Origin: UBA1563 sp041667115
Lineage (GTDB): Bacteria; Bacteroidota; Ignavibacteria; Ignavibacteriales; Ignavibacteriaceae
DNA: 41,120 bases
Reading direction: 5' to 3'
Assembly (NCBI GenBank): GCA_041667115.1
Contig: JBAYFO010000031.1
Coordinates: 1 to 41,120, forward strand
The notes below the pieces were generated by a model. That model was given only the letters and a program-made list of their open reading frames with translations. It searched no databases and was not told where the DNA came from. Below are positions 16,510-25,300 of this stretch, one piece after another (within the stretch, counting starts at the first letter, position 1; every line of letters begins with the position of its first letter). Position numbers and translations under genes: made by a program.

Positions 16510-16698
16510 ATAACTCTCCTTTTTTTGTTGGTTGTGATTTATTTAGTAACTAAGAAACTTTAACTTTTCTTCTTGATAAAATCGTACAAACTTTTTTAGA
16601 AATATTAATGTAAACGTTTACACTCGGCAGAAACTTAAATAATTTTTCGCTTGTTGTCAAGAACTAAATAAAATAAATTCCGTTTTCCATAGAGACTA
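16510..16698. other. Upstream region of the CBM9-like gene
   Basis: AT-rich non-coding DNA holding the operator at 16609-16622 and a purine-rich AGGAGAGTTAT just before the start (minus strand, about 16510-16520) that serves as ribosome binding site. Nothing else is recognised before the phosphatase remnant begins. Confidence 0.5.
16609..16622. promoter_or_regulatory. Perfect LacI-family operator palindrome
   Basis: TGTAAACGTTTACA is a perfect 14-bp palindrome with central CG, the standard form of LacI/GalR-family operators. It lies 100 bp upstream of the CBM9-like gene start (16509). The only LacI-family gene in view is at 10180-11181, and its own promoter carries a 12/14 version. Confidence 0.85.
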
Positions 16699-17098
16699 AG
16701 TTTCATTCTTGGAGATAAAATAAGTGGATTTTTTTTTGCTAAGGACTGTTCTCCCACTCACTTTATTAATCTTCAACAGAAAAGAGTGGCTTTTATAATT
16801 ACACGAGTTGTGTTAAAGACAATGCCGCTTTGAGCATTCAGAGATGTTAGAAATTACTAGTGAAACTGGGGACGTCATTTTGATGGTTAGCGACTAACTA
16901 AGCAAATTGTTTAACCGAGAAAAGGAAGTTTACAGAAAGGATCGCATCATCTAATTCTTTAAGGAAGTAACTGAAATATCTCCTCGGGGAATTATTGATC
17001 ATTTATTTGAGAAAAGTAAACTATGGTGTGAAGATACGCCACTAAAGGATTATGTAACCTTTGTAACAATAAAAATCACAGCTAAAAACAAATCATAA
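16699..17098 (+). pseudogene. Decayed SpoIIE/PP2C-type serine phosphatase (C-terminal remnant)
   Basis: Plus-strand translation gives recognisable SpoIIE-domain sequence with lesions. From about 16738 one frame reads AKDCSPTHFINLQQKRVAFI, then TMPL (16822-16830), followed by a TGA where the conserved Gly of MPLG belongs. After a +1 shift, the frame from 16841 reads EMLEITSETGDVILMVSD, a TAA at 16895, LSKLFNREKEVYRKDRII, a TAA at 16952, FFKEVTEISPRGIIDHLFEK and then KDYVTFVTIKITAKNKS to a natural stop at 17096. The family motifs SDG and DDhT have become SD-stop and DYVT. The N-terminal part is not traceable. It would have been an anti-sigma-pathway or signalling phosphatase. Confidence 0.8.
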
Positions 17099-17099
17099 T

Positions 17100-18015
17100 T
17101 TACTTCATCAATTTTCTATCCTTTAACCAATCTTCCATCCGATCCGGCCAGGTTTCTACAGGTCCTCTTCCTTTTTTCTTAAGCCCGTAGCCATGTCCTC
17201 CTTTTTCATAGATGTGCATCTCAACTGGAACTTTATTCTTCTTACACGCAAGGAAATACAAAATGGAATTTTCCGCCGGGACTCCATCATCGGCCGTGCT
17301 TATTAAAAATGCAGGAGGTGTTTCTTCAGAAACTTGCTTATCGTTTGAATAAAGTTCTATTTTATCTGGCGGAGGATTTTTGCCAATTAGATTATTTCTT
17401 GAACCCAAATGAGTTAACGAATCACTAAACGTAATAACGGGATAGATCAAAAGAGAAATCCGGTCTTACACTAACGGTTGAATCTGTAATTTCGCCAACT
17501 TGAATTTTAAAATGCGTTGAAGCAGTTGATGCCAAATGTCCGCCCGCTGAAAAACCCATAATGCCGATTTTATCCGGTGAGATACCGTATTTTGCAGCAT
17601 GCTTACGCACGATTCTAATAGCTTGCTGTGCATCTTGAAGAGGTCTGATCTCTTTATTATCAAATAAATTTTCTTGTGGTAAACGATACTTCAGCACAAA
17701 GGCTATCATACCCCGATCATTAAACCATTTAGCGATATCGTAACCTTCGTGGTCAATCGCTAAAATGCTATACCCGCCACCGGGACAAATAATCACTGTT
17801 GCGTCGGATGTTTTTTCTTTTGGCTGATATAAATACATTGTGGGTTGCGTAATATCCTTAACCCTTGTTACTCCATCTGTAGTTTTTGAATCTTCTGGAA
17901 TTTGTACTCCCTTTAACCCCGGAACTCCATCTGGATAAAGAAGAATGGTTTCATCTTGAGCGAAGATATTTGAAAAGAGAGTGATTATGACTAGAGTGGA
18001 TAAAAGGTATTTCAT
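17100..18015 (-). pseudogene. Frameshifted alpha/beta-hydrolase (acetyl-xylan-esterase/BD-FAE-like)
   Basis: One secreted esterase split by a single frameshift. The upstream part starts best at ATG 18015 (MKYLLSTLVIITLFSNIFAQ, a signal peptide) and carries the oxyanion-hole motif CPGGGY and the nucleophile elbow GFSAGG. The downstream part (frame ending at 17100) carries the acid in STADDGVP and the catalytic His in KGGHGYG. Around 17445-17455 (minus-strand TTCTCTTTTGATC) the first frame goes out of phase, while the shifted frame gives the expected LIYPVITF after RPDFS. One extra T or a lost CT explains it. The triad is otherwise intact, so it is either a recent pseudogene or a sequence error. 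Family members deacylate or hydrolyse glycan side chains or small esters. Confidence 0.85.
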
Positions 18016-18112
18016 TTTTTGCTCACTGTTTTTGCGCCAACGATTCAGGTCTAATAAATATTGTTTTAAAAAGTAATACAAATTAATCTTTTTAACAGAA
18101 CTTAGTAAAAGT

Positions 18113-21103
18113 TTAGAGGGAAGTAATAATTTTATAGAGCTGTGGCGGAAGTGAAATGATTACCTCTGTCCCGTGCGAATTGTCATTGCGTAGGCTTAAA
18201 TCATCAAACATAATTGGTTTAGGAAGTTCCATCTTTGCACTTAGTAATCTAAGGCGCTCCTCAATTATTTGTATCCCTTTGGAAGTATGATCCTCTTTTT
18301 TATTTTTCTTTGCTTCCGTTATCCCTATACCGTTATCGGTAACTTTGATTATTAATGATCTGCTGATAACACTTTCGATATCAACATCTTCAAATGAAAA
18401 TGAAATAGTAATCAGTCCCTTAATACCCGAATTCAGTATCCCATGCCAAAGTGTATTTTCAACAAACGGTTGGATGATCATGTTGGGGATCATTATTGCC
18501 TTCGCATCAACATCGATTCCTGTGATAATATCATAAGAAAACCCATCTTGAAATCGGAGTTTTTCAAGATCAAGATAAAGGATAAGCCTTTTTATTTCTT
18601 CCGATAAAAGGATAAATGCGTTCCCGGCAGTATCAAGATTTTTCCTGATGAGTTTAGCCATCACCGCGATGTAATCATTTGCTTCTTCATTTCGATTACT
18701 GTTAATAAGGTACTGCACCGAATTAAGTGAATTAAAAATAAAATGGGGGTTCATCATGGCAGATAATGCTTGATGTTTAAGTTCATTGATCCTTTCCGTC
18801 AATTCCAATTCTCTGCGGATCTTTTTGTTATTCAATTTCAAGCGCCAAATTATTATTGAGACAGACAGACCTACAACCATCAATATTATCAAAAGGTTAA
18901 ACCATATTGTTTCCACAAACCGGGGGAGAACACGGAAGTATAGAAAATATGGTTTACTCCAACCAGTATTCTGTGATTTAGCCATGAGCTGAAGTTTATA
19001 TGTTCCGTTCTTTAAAGAGATTAAATCGAGAAAATCATGATCGGTTTCCATCCACTCGCCATTTAAATTATATTTATATTTTACAGAGCCCGGTGAAGAA
19101 AAACTTAACGCTTTATAATCAATGTAAACATGCTCTTGCCCTGGATCAAAAACTAAATTGTTGTAACTTGTATAAACTGAATCTCCGGCTTTAATGTTGA
19201 TAACTTTAACACTGAGTGGAGGAGGAACATAGTTGTCGAATAAATTTATGTCAAGAAATGATATCCCATTACTTGTTCCGATATACAGAAAGTTTTTCTT
19301 GGCGTCATATTCAAGTGAAAACACTTCATTCGATGGAAGACCGGTTTGCCGGTTGAGAAGTTTAATTGAATTTCCGTCAAATACATAAAGTCCTTTCATG
19401 TTTCCGATCCATAGCCTGTTCTTGTTATCGGAAACAAGTGAAGTTGAGGAAGATAGATCATGCCCCATAAAACTTGTGTAATTGGTAACTGAATCATTTT
19501 TAAGATTATATCGTGCTATTCCTTTTTCTCCTGCAAACCAGACATTGTTTTCTTTGTCTTGAAAAATTGAATTTATTCTGGAGTTCAAGACCGGGTTGTG
19601 CGGGAAGAAATATTTCTTGATAGCATAGTTTTTTTTAGATATGCCGGATATTTTGCATACCCCTTGACCCGTTCCTACCCAAACATTCTTTCCTGAATCT
19701 TCATAAATTTTGTTCACGCGGTTAACATTAGAACTATCCCCAAAAACATAGAATAGATAAGCCCGATTTTTCTTATAATTAACCTCTCTTTGGACTTTTA
19801 TGGCATTTGACCTTGTCCCAAACAGAAACAGACCATTTTTTAATTTACAGAAAGATAGCCCGTCGAAGAGGTGCAGTTTTATTCCCTCATAAGAAATATT
19901 TATCATTTCATTACTCCCCAACGCACTGCAGATAAAAAACTCATTATTAGTATTTGTAATTGAGTAGATATAATCAGTCTGAGTTTTATTCATAAAGCTT
20001 TTAATGTAATCGAATCTTCCGCTTTCCAAAATATTAACACCGGTAAACGTTCCTAAAAACAATTTCCCGGAGTTTTCTTTCACAATGGAATAAACATTAT
20101 TACTGCTCAATCCATCTTTCTCATCATAGCTTTTTAGATAAAGATTATTTATACAATAGACACCTTTACCAAATGTGCTTATCCAGATATTCCCTTCATT
20201 ATCTTCAAAGTAAGTATTTACAAGAGTTGTCTGAAGATCCATTTTACTTCCGATATTAATTATTTTATCGGAGCCACTTGGGATCAGATAAAAACCCCTG
20301 TTCATAATCGAAAACCAGATATTATTGTTTTTGTCCCTTAAAATGGCAACAATATCATTATTGCCTGCTACCTTTATCTTATACCTTTCAATTACATTAT
20401 TGTCTTTAATCCTGTAGATCATCTCTTTTGTGCCGATAAAGAAACTACCATCTTCACCGTTAGTAAGACAATAAGTGTTTGTATCCGGGAAACCGTTGAT
20501 GTGAAATTTGGAAAGAACGTCATTTTTTAACTTGAATAACCCGGTTGTCGTTAAAGCTACCACATCACCAGTGGGTAATATTTCTAATTTATTTATGAAA
20601 ACAGGAAAAGAATTAATAATCTTGGTAAGTAGTTCTCCAGATTTTTTCTCACTGATTACATTTATACTTCCCCAACGATTATAAGCGAATATTTTTTGTC
20701 CATTTTTCCCTGAAGAGCCAAACATCAAATAGGATAGAGCAAAACTTTTCCCATCAATCTGACTGCAATAGTTTTCGAACCGGCCATTTCTAAAAACGTT
20801 AATCCCTTTTTCAAAATTACCGATATACAATTCGCCGTTTTTCCCTTCCAATAGTGAAATGATCGAATTTGAATTAAGACCGTCATTCGTTCTGAAAGTT
20901 GTAAAATGTTTTCCGTCAAACTTACTCATTCCATTTGCAGTACCGAACCAGATAAATCCGCTTTTATCCTGAATGATATCGTATACGGTTGAAGATGCAA
21001 GTCCATCAGATGAAGTGTAATGATAAAAGGAGGGCGTTTGTGAATAAAGCTGGACTACTTGCGAAAAACAGATTATTGTAATGATTAAAAAATTTTTAAG
21101 CAT
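18113..21103 (-). CDS. Sensor histidine kinase, two-component-propeller/Y_Y_Y plus LytS-type His_kinase
   Basis: A 996-residue membrane sensor. The signal peptide (residues 1-22, QLYSQ) is followed by many regulator-propeller repeats, each with an IxxDxxGxIWFGTxNGxxxF pattern, forming a periplasmic beta-propeller (about 25-640). A Y_Y_Y domain (650-720, YKYNLNGEWMETDHDFLDL), one transmembrane helix (about 730-752, WFNLLIILMVVGLSVSIIIW) and a cytoplasmic kinase of the PF06580 class follow. The phospho-accepting His is in MNPHFIFNSLNSVQYL (H787), with N-box IIQPFVENTLWHG and G-box VTDNGIGI. Its gene starts 2 bp after the response regulator stop. In Bacteroidota such propellers often sense glycans; the ligand here is unknown. 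Confidence 0.94.
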   Translation of the reverse strand: MLKNFLIITIICFSQVVQLYSQTPSFYHYTSSDGLASSTVYDIIQDKSGFIWFGTANGMSKFDGKHFTTFRTNDGLNSNSIISLLEGKNGELYIGNFEKGINVFRNGRFENYCSQIDGKSFALSYLMFGSSGKNGQKIFAYNRWGSINVISEKKSGELLTKIINSFPVFINKLEILPTGDVVALTTTGLFKLKNDVLSKFHINGFPDTNTYCLTNGEDGSFFIGTKEMIYRIKDNNVIERYKIKVAGNNDIVAILRDKNNNIWFSIMNRGFYLIPSGSDKIINIGSKMDLQTTLVNTYFEDNEGNIWISTFGKGVYCINNLYLKSYDEKDGLSSNNVYSIVKENSGKLFLGTFTGVNILESGRFDYIKSFMNKTQTDYIYSITNTNNEFFICSALGSNEMINISYEGIKLHLFDGLSFCKLKNGLFLFGTRSNAIKVQREVNYKKNRAYLFYVFGDSSNVNRVNKIYEDSGKNVWVGTGQGVCKISGISKKNYAIKKYFFPHNPVLNSRINSIFQDKENNVWFAGEKGIARYNLKNDSVTNYTSFMGHDLSSSTSLVSDNKNRLWIGNMKGLYVFDGNSIKLLNRQTGLPSNEVFSLEYDAKKNFLYIGTSNGISFLDINLFDNYVPPPLSVKVINIKAGDSVYTSYNNLVFDPGQEHVYIDYKALSFSSPGSVKYKYNLNGEWMETDHDFLDLISLKNGTYKLQLMAKSQNTGWSKPYFLYFRVLPRFVETIWFNLLIILMVVGLSVSIIIWRLKLNNKKIRRELELTERINELKHQALSAMMNPHFIFNSLNSVQYLINSNRNEEANDYIAVMAKLIRKNLDTAGNAFILLSEEIKRLILYLDLEKLRFQDGFSYDIITGIDVDAKAIMIPNMIIQPFVENTLWHGILNSGIKGLITISFSFEDVDIESVISRSLIIKVTDNGIGITEAKKNKKEDHTSKGIQIIEERLRLLSAKMELPKPIMFDDLSLRNDNSHGTEVIISLPPQLYKIITSL

Positions 21104-21105
21104 AA

Positions 21106-21858
21106 TCAGACAACATTAAGCGCAGTCTTTACTTTCCGGATAAATTCCGGCACTTTGCGACGGGAGATCTCAATTTTGCTGCCGTCCGTCATTTTAACAA
21201 AGTTCCCACTTAGATTGGAATAGTCTTTTATGTGTTTCAAATTTATAAGATGCGATTTATGCACTCTGAAAAATTTTTCTTTCGGCAAAGTATCTTCAAA
21301 ATCTTTTAAAGTACGGGATATGATTGAATGCTTTCCATCCGTTGTAACCACTTTAGTATAACATCCTTCGGCTTCAAGACGGATGATATCGTCAAAAATC
21401 AATACATCAAAACCATGCGATGCGGGAAGGATAACTTTATCGGTTTCACAAACAATTTCAACATCCATTTTTTTATTTTTTAAAAGTAAAAGTTTTTTTA
21501 CTGCAAGTTTCAGCTCTTTTATATTTAATGGTTTAAGAAGATAATCTGCTGCGCCTGCTTTGACGGCTTTGATACCGAATTCCTCATGCGCAGTTACAAA
21601 GACAACAATAAAATTCCGGTCTTCGTACTCATCGAGAAAATCAAATCCGTCAAGGACCGGCATGCTTATATCGAGAAAAACAACATCAGGATTATGATCA
21701 CTTACTAGTTTCTTAGCGTTTACAACAGAATCTGCCACACCGAGAATTTCCATCTCAGGGCAATAGGTCTCAATTATCTTTTTAAGATTTTCCCTTGCAT
21801 GCAACTCATCATCAACGATGATTGCAGTTAACTGTTTAAGCTCACTTTTAGTGGACAT
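21106..21858 (-). CDS. LytTR-family response regulator
   Basis: A 250-residue transcription factor. The receiver domain (about 10-125) has the acidic pair DDE (16-18), phospho-Asp in VVFLDISMP (D63), the conserved Thr in FVTAHEEFGIKAV and Lys in YLLKPL. The LytTR DNA-binding domain (about 150-245) shows FDDIIRLEAEGCYTKVVTTD, KFFRVHKSHLINLKHI and EISRRKVPEF. It is cotranscribed with the LytS-type sensor kinase immediately downstream, so the two form a complete pathway. Target genes are not evident; the adjacent T9SS surface-protein genes are possible but unproven targets. Confidence 0.96.
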   Translation of the reverse strand: MSTKSELKQLTAIIVDDELHARENLKKIIETYCPEMEILGVADSVVNAKKLVSDHNPDVVFLDISMPVLDGFDFLDEYEDRNFIVVFVTAHEEFGIKAVKAGAADYLLKPLNIKELKLAVKKLLLLKNKKMDVEIVCETDKVILPASHGFDVLIFDDIIRLEAEGCYTKVVTTDGKHSIISRTLKDFEDTLPKEKFFRVHKSHLINLKHIKDYSNLSGNFVKMTDGSKIEISRRKVPEFIRKVKTALNVV

Positions 21859-22246
21859 GATTATTTAATCTGTATTTGAAAATTTGAAAAACATCGCTGC
21901 AACCATCGATAATAACACTTTGTTACTCGGTACTTTTTTAGTCGCGTGTTGTCATGTATTTAATTTTATCACTTTATAATAATACTTATTCCAATTATAT
22001 CAAACAATACAGTTATTATGCAGATAGGTATGTTGGAATAAATTTTTGAGTTCACGTATCAGAACGGTTGAGATGGGTTAGCCTAAAGTCGTAACTAAAT
22101 TCATGCAATTCGCGCCAACGATAGCTTGATAAAAACGGTTTTGGTTATGAAGATATGCTTCTTTGTCTTGTAAGCTTGAGAAATACTTATTCCCCTTATC
22201 ATTTCTTAAAATCTACCTGTGAAGCAATTTAAAACATAGTCCCGTC
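21859..22246. other. Intergenic region upstream of the LytTR operon
   Basis: About 390 bp of AT-rich DNA between the LytTR gene and the inverted repeat at 22247. It presumably holds the operon promoter. A short plus-strand stretch near 22135-22235 reads GFGYEDMLLCLVSLRNTYS without a start codon or recognisable family, so it could be a gene remnant, but I cannot support that. Confidence 0.4.
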
Positions 22247-22275
22247 AGTAGCACAGAACTATTTTCTGTGCTACT
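22247..22275. terminator. Strong inverted repeat, probable terminator of the 1310-residue gene
   Basis: AGTAGCACAGAA and TTCTGTGCTACT form a perfect 12-bp stem around CTATT, 25 bp downstream of the minus-strand stop at 22301. There is no clear T tract on either strand, so it may be a T-less terminator or mRNA-stabilising hairpin. Confidence 0.5.
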
Positions 22276-22300
22276 AAACAGTTTATTTACGTTTTCGATT

Positions 22301-25300
22301 TTACTTGAGTAAAATCATTTTCTTGCTTTGAGTAAAATCTCCCGTCGTGATCGTATAATAGTAGATTCCGCTTGCTAAATCTGTTGCATCAAAAATTATT
22401 TCATAGTGACCGGGATTCTTCTCTTCATTCATTAATACTCTGATCTCTCTCCCGAGAATGTTATACACAACAATTTTCACAAAACTCGTCTTAGGTATAT
22501 CATACCGGATTGTTGACGACGGATTGAACGGATTAGGATAATTCTGTTGCAAAGCATATGCGGTTGGCAAGTTACTTTGTCCCTCAATACCAACTAGTCG
22601 CGAAGTTGTACCGCAAATAACAACGTTATTATGTATAGCAAGAGAAACAGTAGCGGTGACACTTCCGGTTGGGGAGTAAGGATAGATTCTTAACGCAAAA
22701 GTCTGTCCGTTGCCAACGAAGATATTTAAACCCGATAGGGCAAATGCTGACATCGTTGTATTTAAGTAGGCTAAAGTACCTCCCAATGCGGCGCTGTTCG
22801 AAAAATTATTCGTCGAGTAAAATACTTGAGAATTAATGATGTTGTAATTGGTCGTTTGAGGATTGTCGCCAAAATTAAAAGAAACACTATTGACCGTCAA
22901 GCTATTTCCTAAATTTGGACCAACTTTGAATTCAATAAAGCGATTAAGGTCTAAAGAACCAACCGGCCAACCACCCAGAACAAATAGTCGTTGACCATTA
23001 CTTGTGTAAGGAGGTAGAATTCCCATAAATGGTGAGGATGATCCGGTACTGATAGATTCAGAAGTTCCGGTGATATTTCCATTACTAGATGTTACTAACT
23101 GAGAGTTTAAGAGATCCCAAGTTATGCACGCTTCAGAAGAATCTACTTTACCGCACGTTGGAGTTGTTGTACAAATAGTATCGCTATGGCAGCACCAGCT
23201 ATAGAGCGTATCACCTTGCATTATGTGTTTGAAAAGGGCGATGTCAAAACAGAATGGAGTATTCGCACCAATTCCACTGATGATTACCGTTTGTTCTGGA
23301 GATACCATTGATGGTCCTATTGTAACATTACTAAAATTACTCGGGTTGAAGGTCATAGAAGAAGGAGAAATTGCATTTAACTGAAATCCGGTCGTAGAAT
23401 CTGTCGAGTTATTTTTTATTTTAAATTTATATTGGAATGTTCCGTTTGGTAGACAAACCAACGAATCATCTACCAATTGCGTACAATACATCGTTGGAGG
23501 AGGAGGAACACAGTGAGTAATTAAAGTATCCACACACTTCACGGAATCATTTCTAATCCATTCAACTACAATTTTCTGCGTGGAAGTAGTGTAACCGGAT
23601 AAGACAAAATCGAGAATTCCGTTAGAATTCCCTGATGGAATAAATCCACTTCCAATATTAACAAGATGAATGGTGTTAGCGGCGAATGTATTTAATGAAT
23701 ACCAGTTTGAGGAAGTATTCGTGTTCCAGTTGCTGAACGTTGTACCAGCCGGTAAAACTGTTAAATTGATCTGTGTAAAATAATTCCCGGAAAAATTATT
23801 AAAGATATTTAACGTATCTCTACAGTTGCCTAAATCCTGATTAAGATTTGCACCAATATCTTCGCACATGCATGAAGGTGTAGTTATATATAAAACATCG
23901 GTGCAGAAACAGCAACTATCAGCGCTTGTAAACCGGAAATGTATCGCAACGGTTGTATTCGGTAAAGCCCCACTGATGTTGAAAGTTAGCAAACCTGAAC
24001 TTTGTCCCGGATTAACATTAGAGATCATCATCGTTGACGGTGTAACCGTTATGCCTGCTGGAACAGTTTGAATAACTTCAATTTTATTTACAGCATACGT
24101 TGCATTATTTGTAAAAGAATATTGGAGAGTGTAATCATTAGTATTGCAAATAACGGTATCACTGTTAAAGGTAACGCAGGGAATTTCACAATTCAGCGTT
24201 ACGGTATCTGAACAAACGACTCCATTGTCAACATCCAACCAGTTTACAACTACAAACTGGGGACTTGATAAATTATTCATACAGAAATTAAAGAAATTAG
24301 GCAAAGCGCCTGCCGGAACATTTCCGGTTAATCTTCTAACTGTGAATTGATTTGTAGTGTTCGTTACAAACAACCATCCACTTGAATAATTACTTCCAAG
24401 TTGTGAACTGCCAAGAGCAAATGTGTTTGGAGATAACGGCAAAAACTGAATTCCGGTTATTCCATTTGTATTTGAAGGCTGGATGAGGCTTATACTCCAG
24501 CAGCAATCGCCCGTATCACTCTTTGCAACTGTAGCTTGGAGTGAATCGCAAATACTACCGATTGGGGAGAATCTATTTCCGAAATCAATGGAATCTCTAT
24601 GTTCTCCCGATGCAAGTGGAATCGTGTAAGTTCCCGGCGATGGGGGAGAAGTTTGCTGCCATCCGCTTTGATTGGTTTCAAAAACGGTATAAGTTCCGCC
24701 AGGCTGCAAATCGTTAAAACAATAATTTCCGTTTGCATCTGTTGTATCTGTTAATGTGATAAAACCTGCTGCATTCTGAAACTTAAGATTAATTATCCAA
24801 TTTGCGAGACCCATTTCGCCAGGATCTTGTATTCCGTTTCCATTCAAGTCGCTAAACTTTATTCCACAAATTGAGCCGACTACAGGAAGCAACTTGTTTC
24901 CGAAGTTGACAGAGTCTTTGTGTTCTCCTGATGTGAGTGGAATTGTATAAGTTCCAGGTGATGGAGGAGAAGTTTGCTGCCATCCGCTTTGATTGGTTTC
25001 AAAAACGGTGTAAGTTCCACCAGGCTGCAAATCGTTAAAACAATAATTTCCGTTTGCGTCTGTTGAATCGATTAAGTGAACAGGACCGGTTGCATAAGCA
25101 AAAGTTAAATTGATTTCCCAATTCGCGAGTCCAAGTTCGCCAGGGTCTTGAATTCCATTACCATTCAAGTCATTAAATTTTATTCCGCAAATAGAGCCTG
25201 TACTATCAATGGCTGTGCAATTAGTCGGTGAACGAAAGACTCCGCCGTTCCAGGTTCCGGCAAATAGATCTGTTCCTTTAACAGCAAGAGTCGGTACGGT

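Noticed and set aside
1..16622. Classical polysaccharide utilisation locus with SusC/SusD
   Set aside because: No TonB-dependent transporter or SusD-like lipoprotein is encoded; the transporter genes are clearly ABC type.
22135..22240. Possible gene remnant reading GFGYEDMLLCLVSL on the plus strand
   Set aside because: Too short, no start codon, and no family that I can name.
22247..22275. Certain rho-independent terminator
   Set aside because: The stem is excellent but neither strand has a T tract after it, so the call is kept at moderate confidence.
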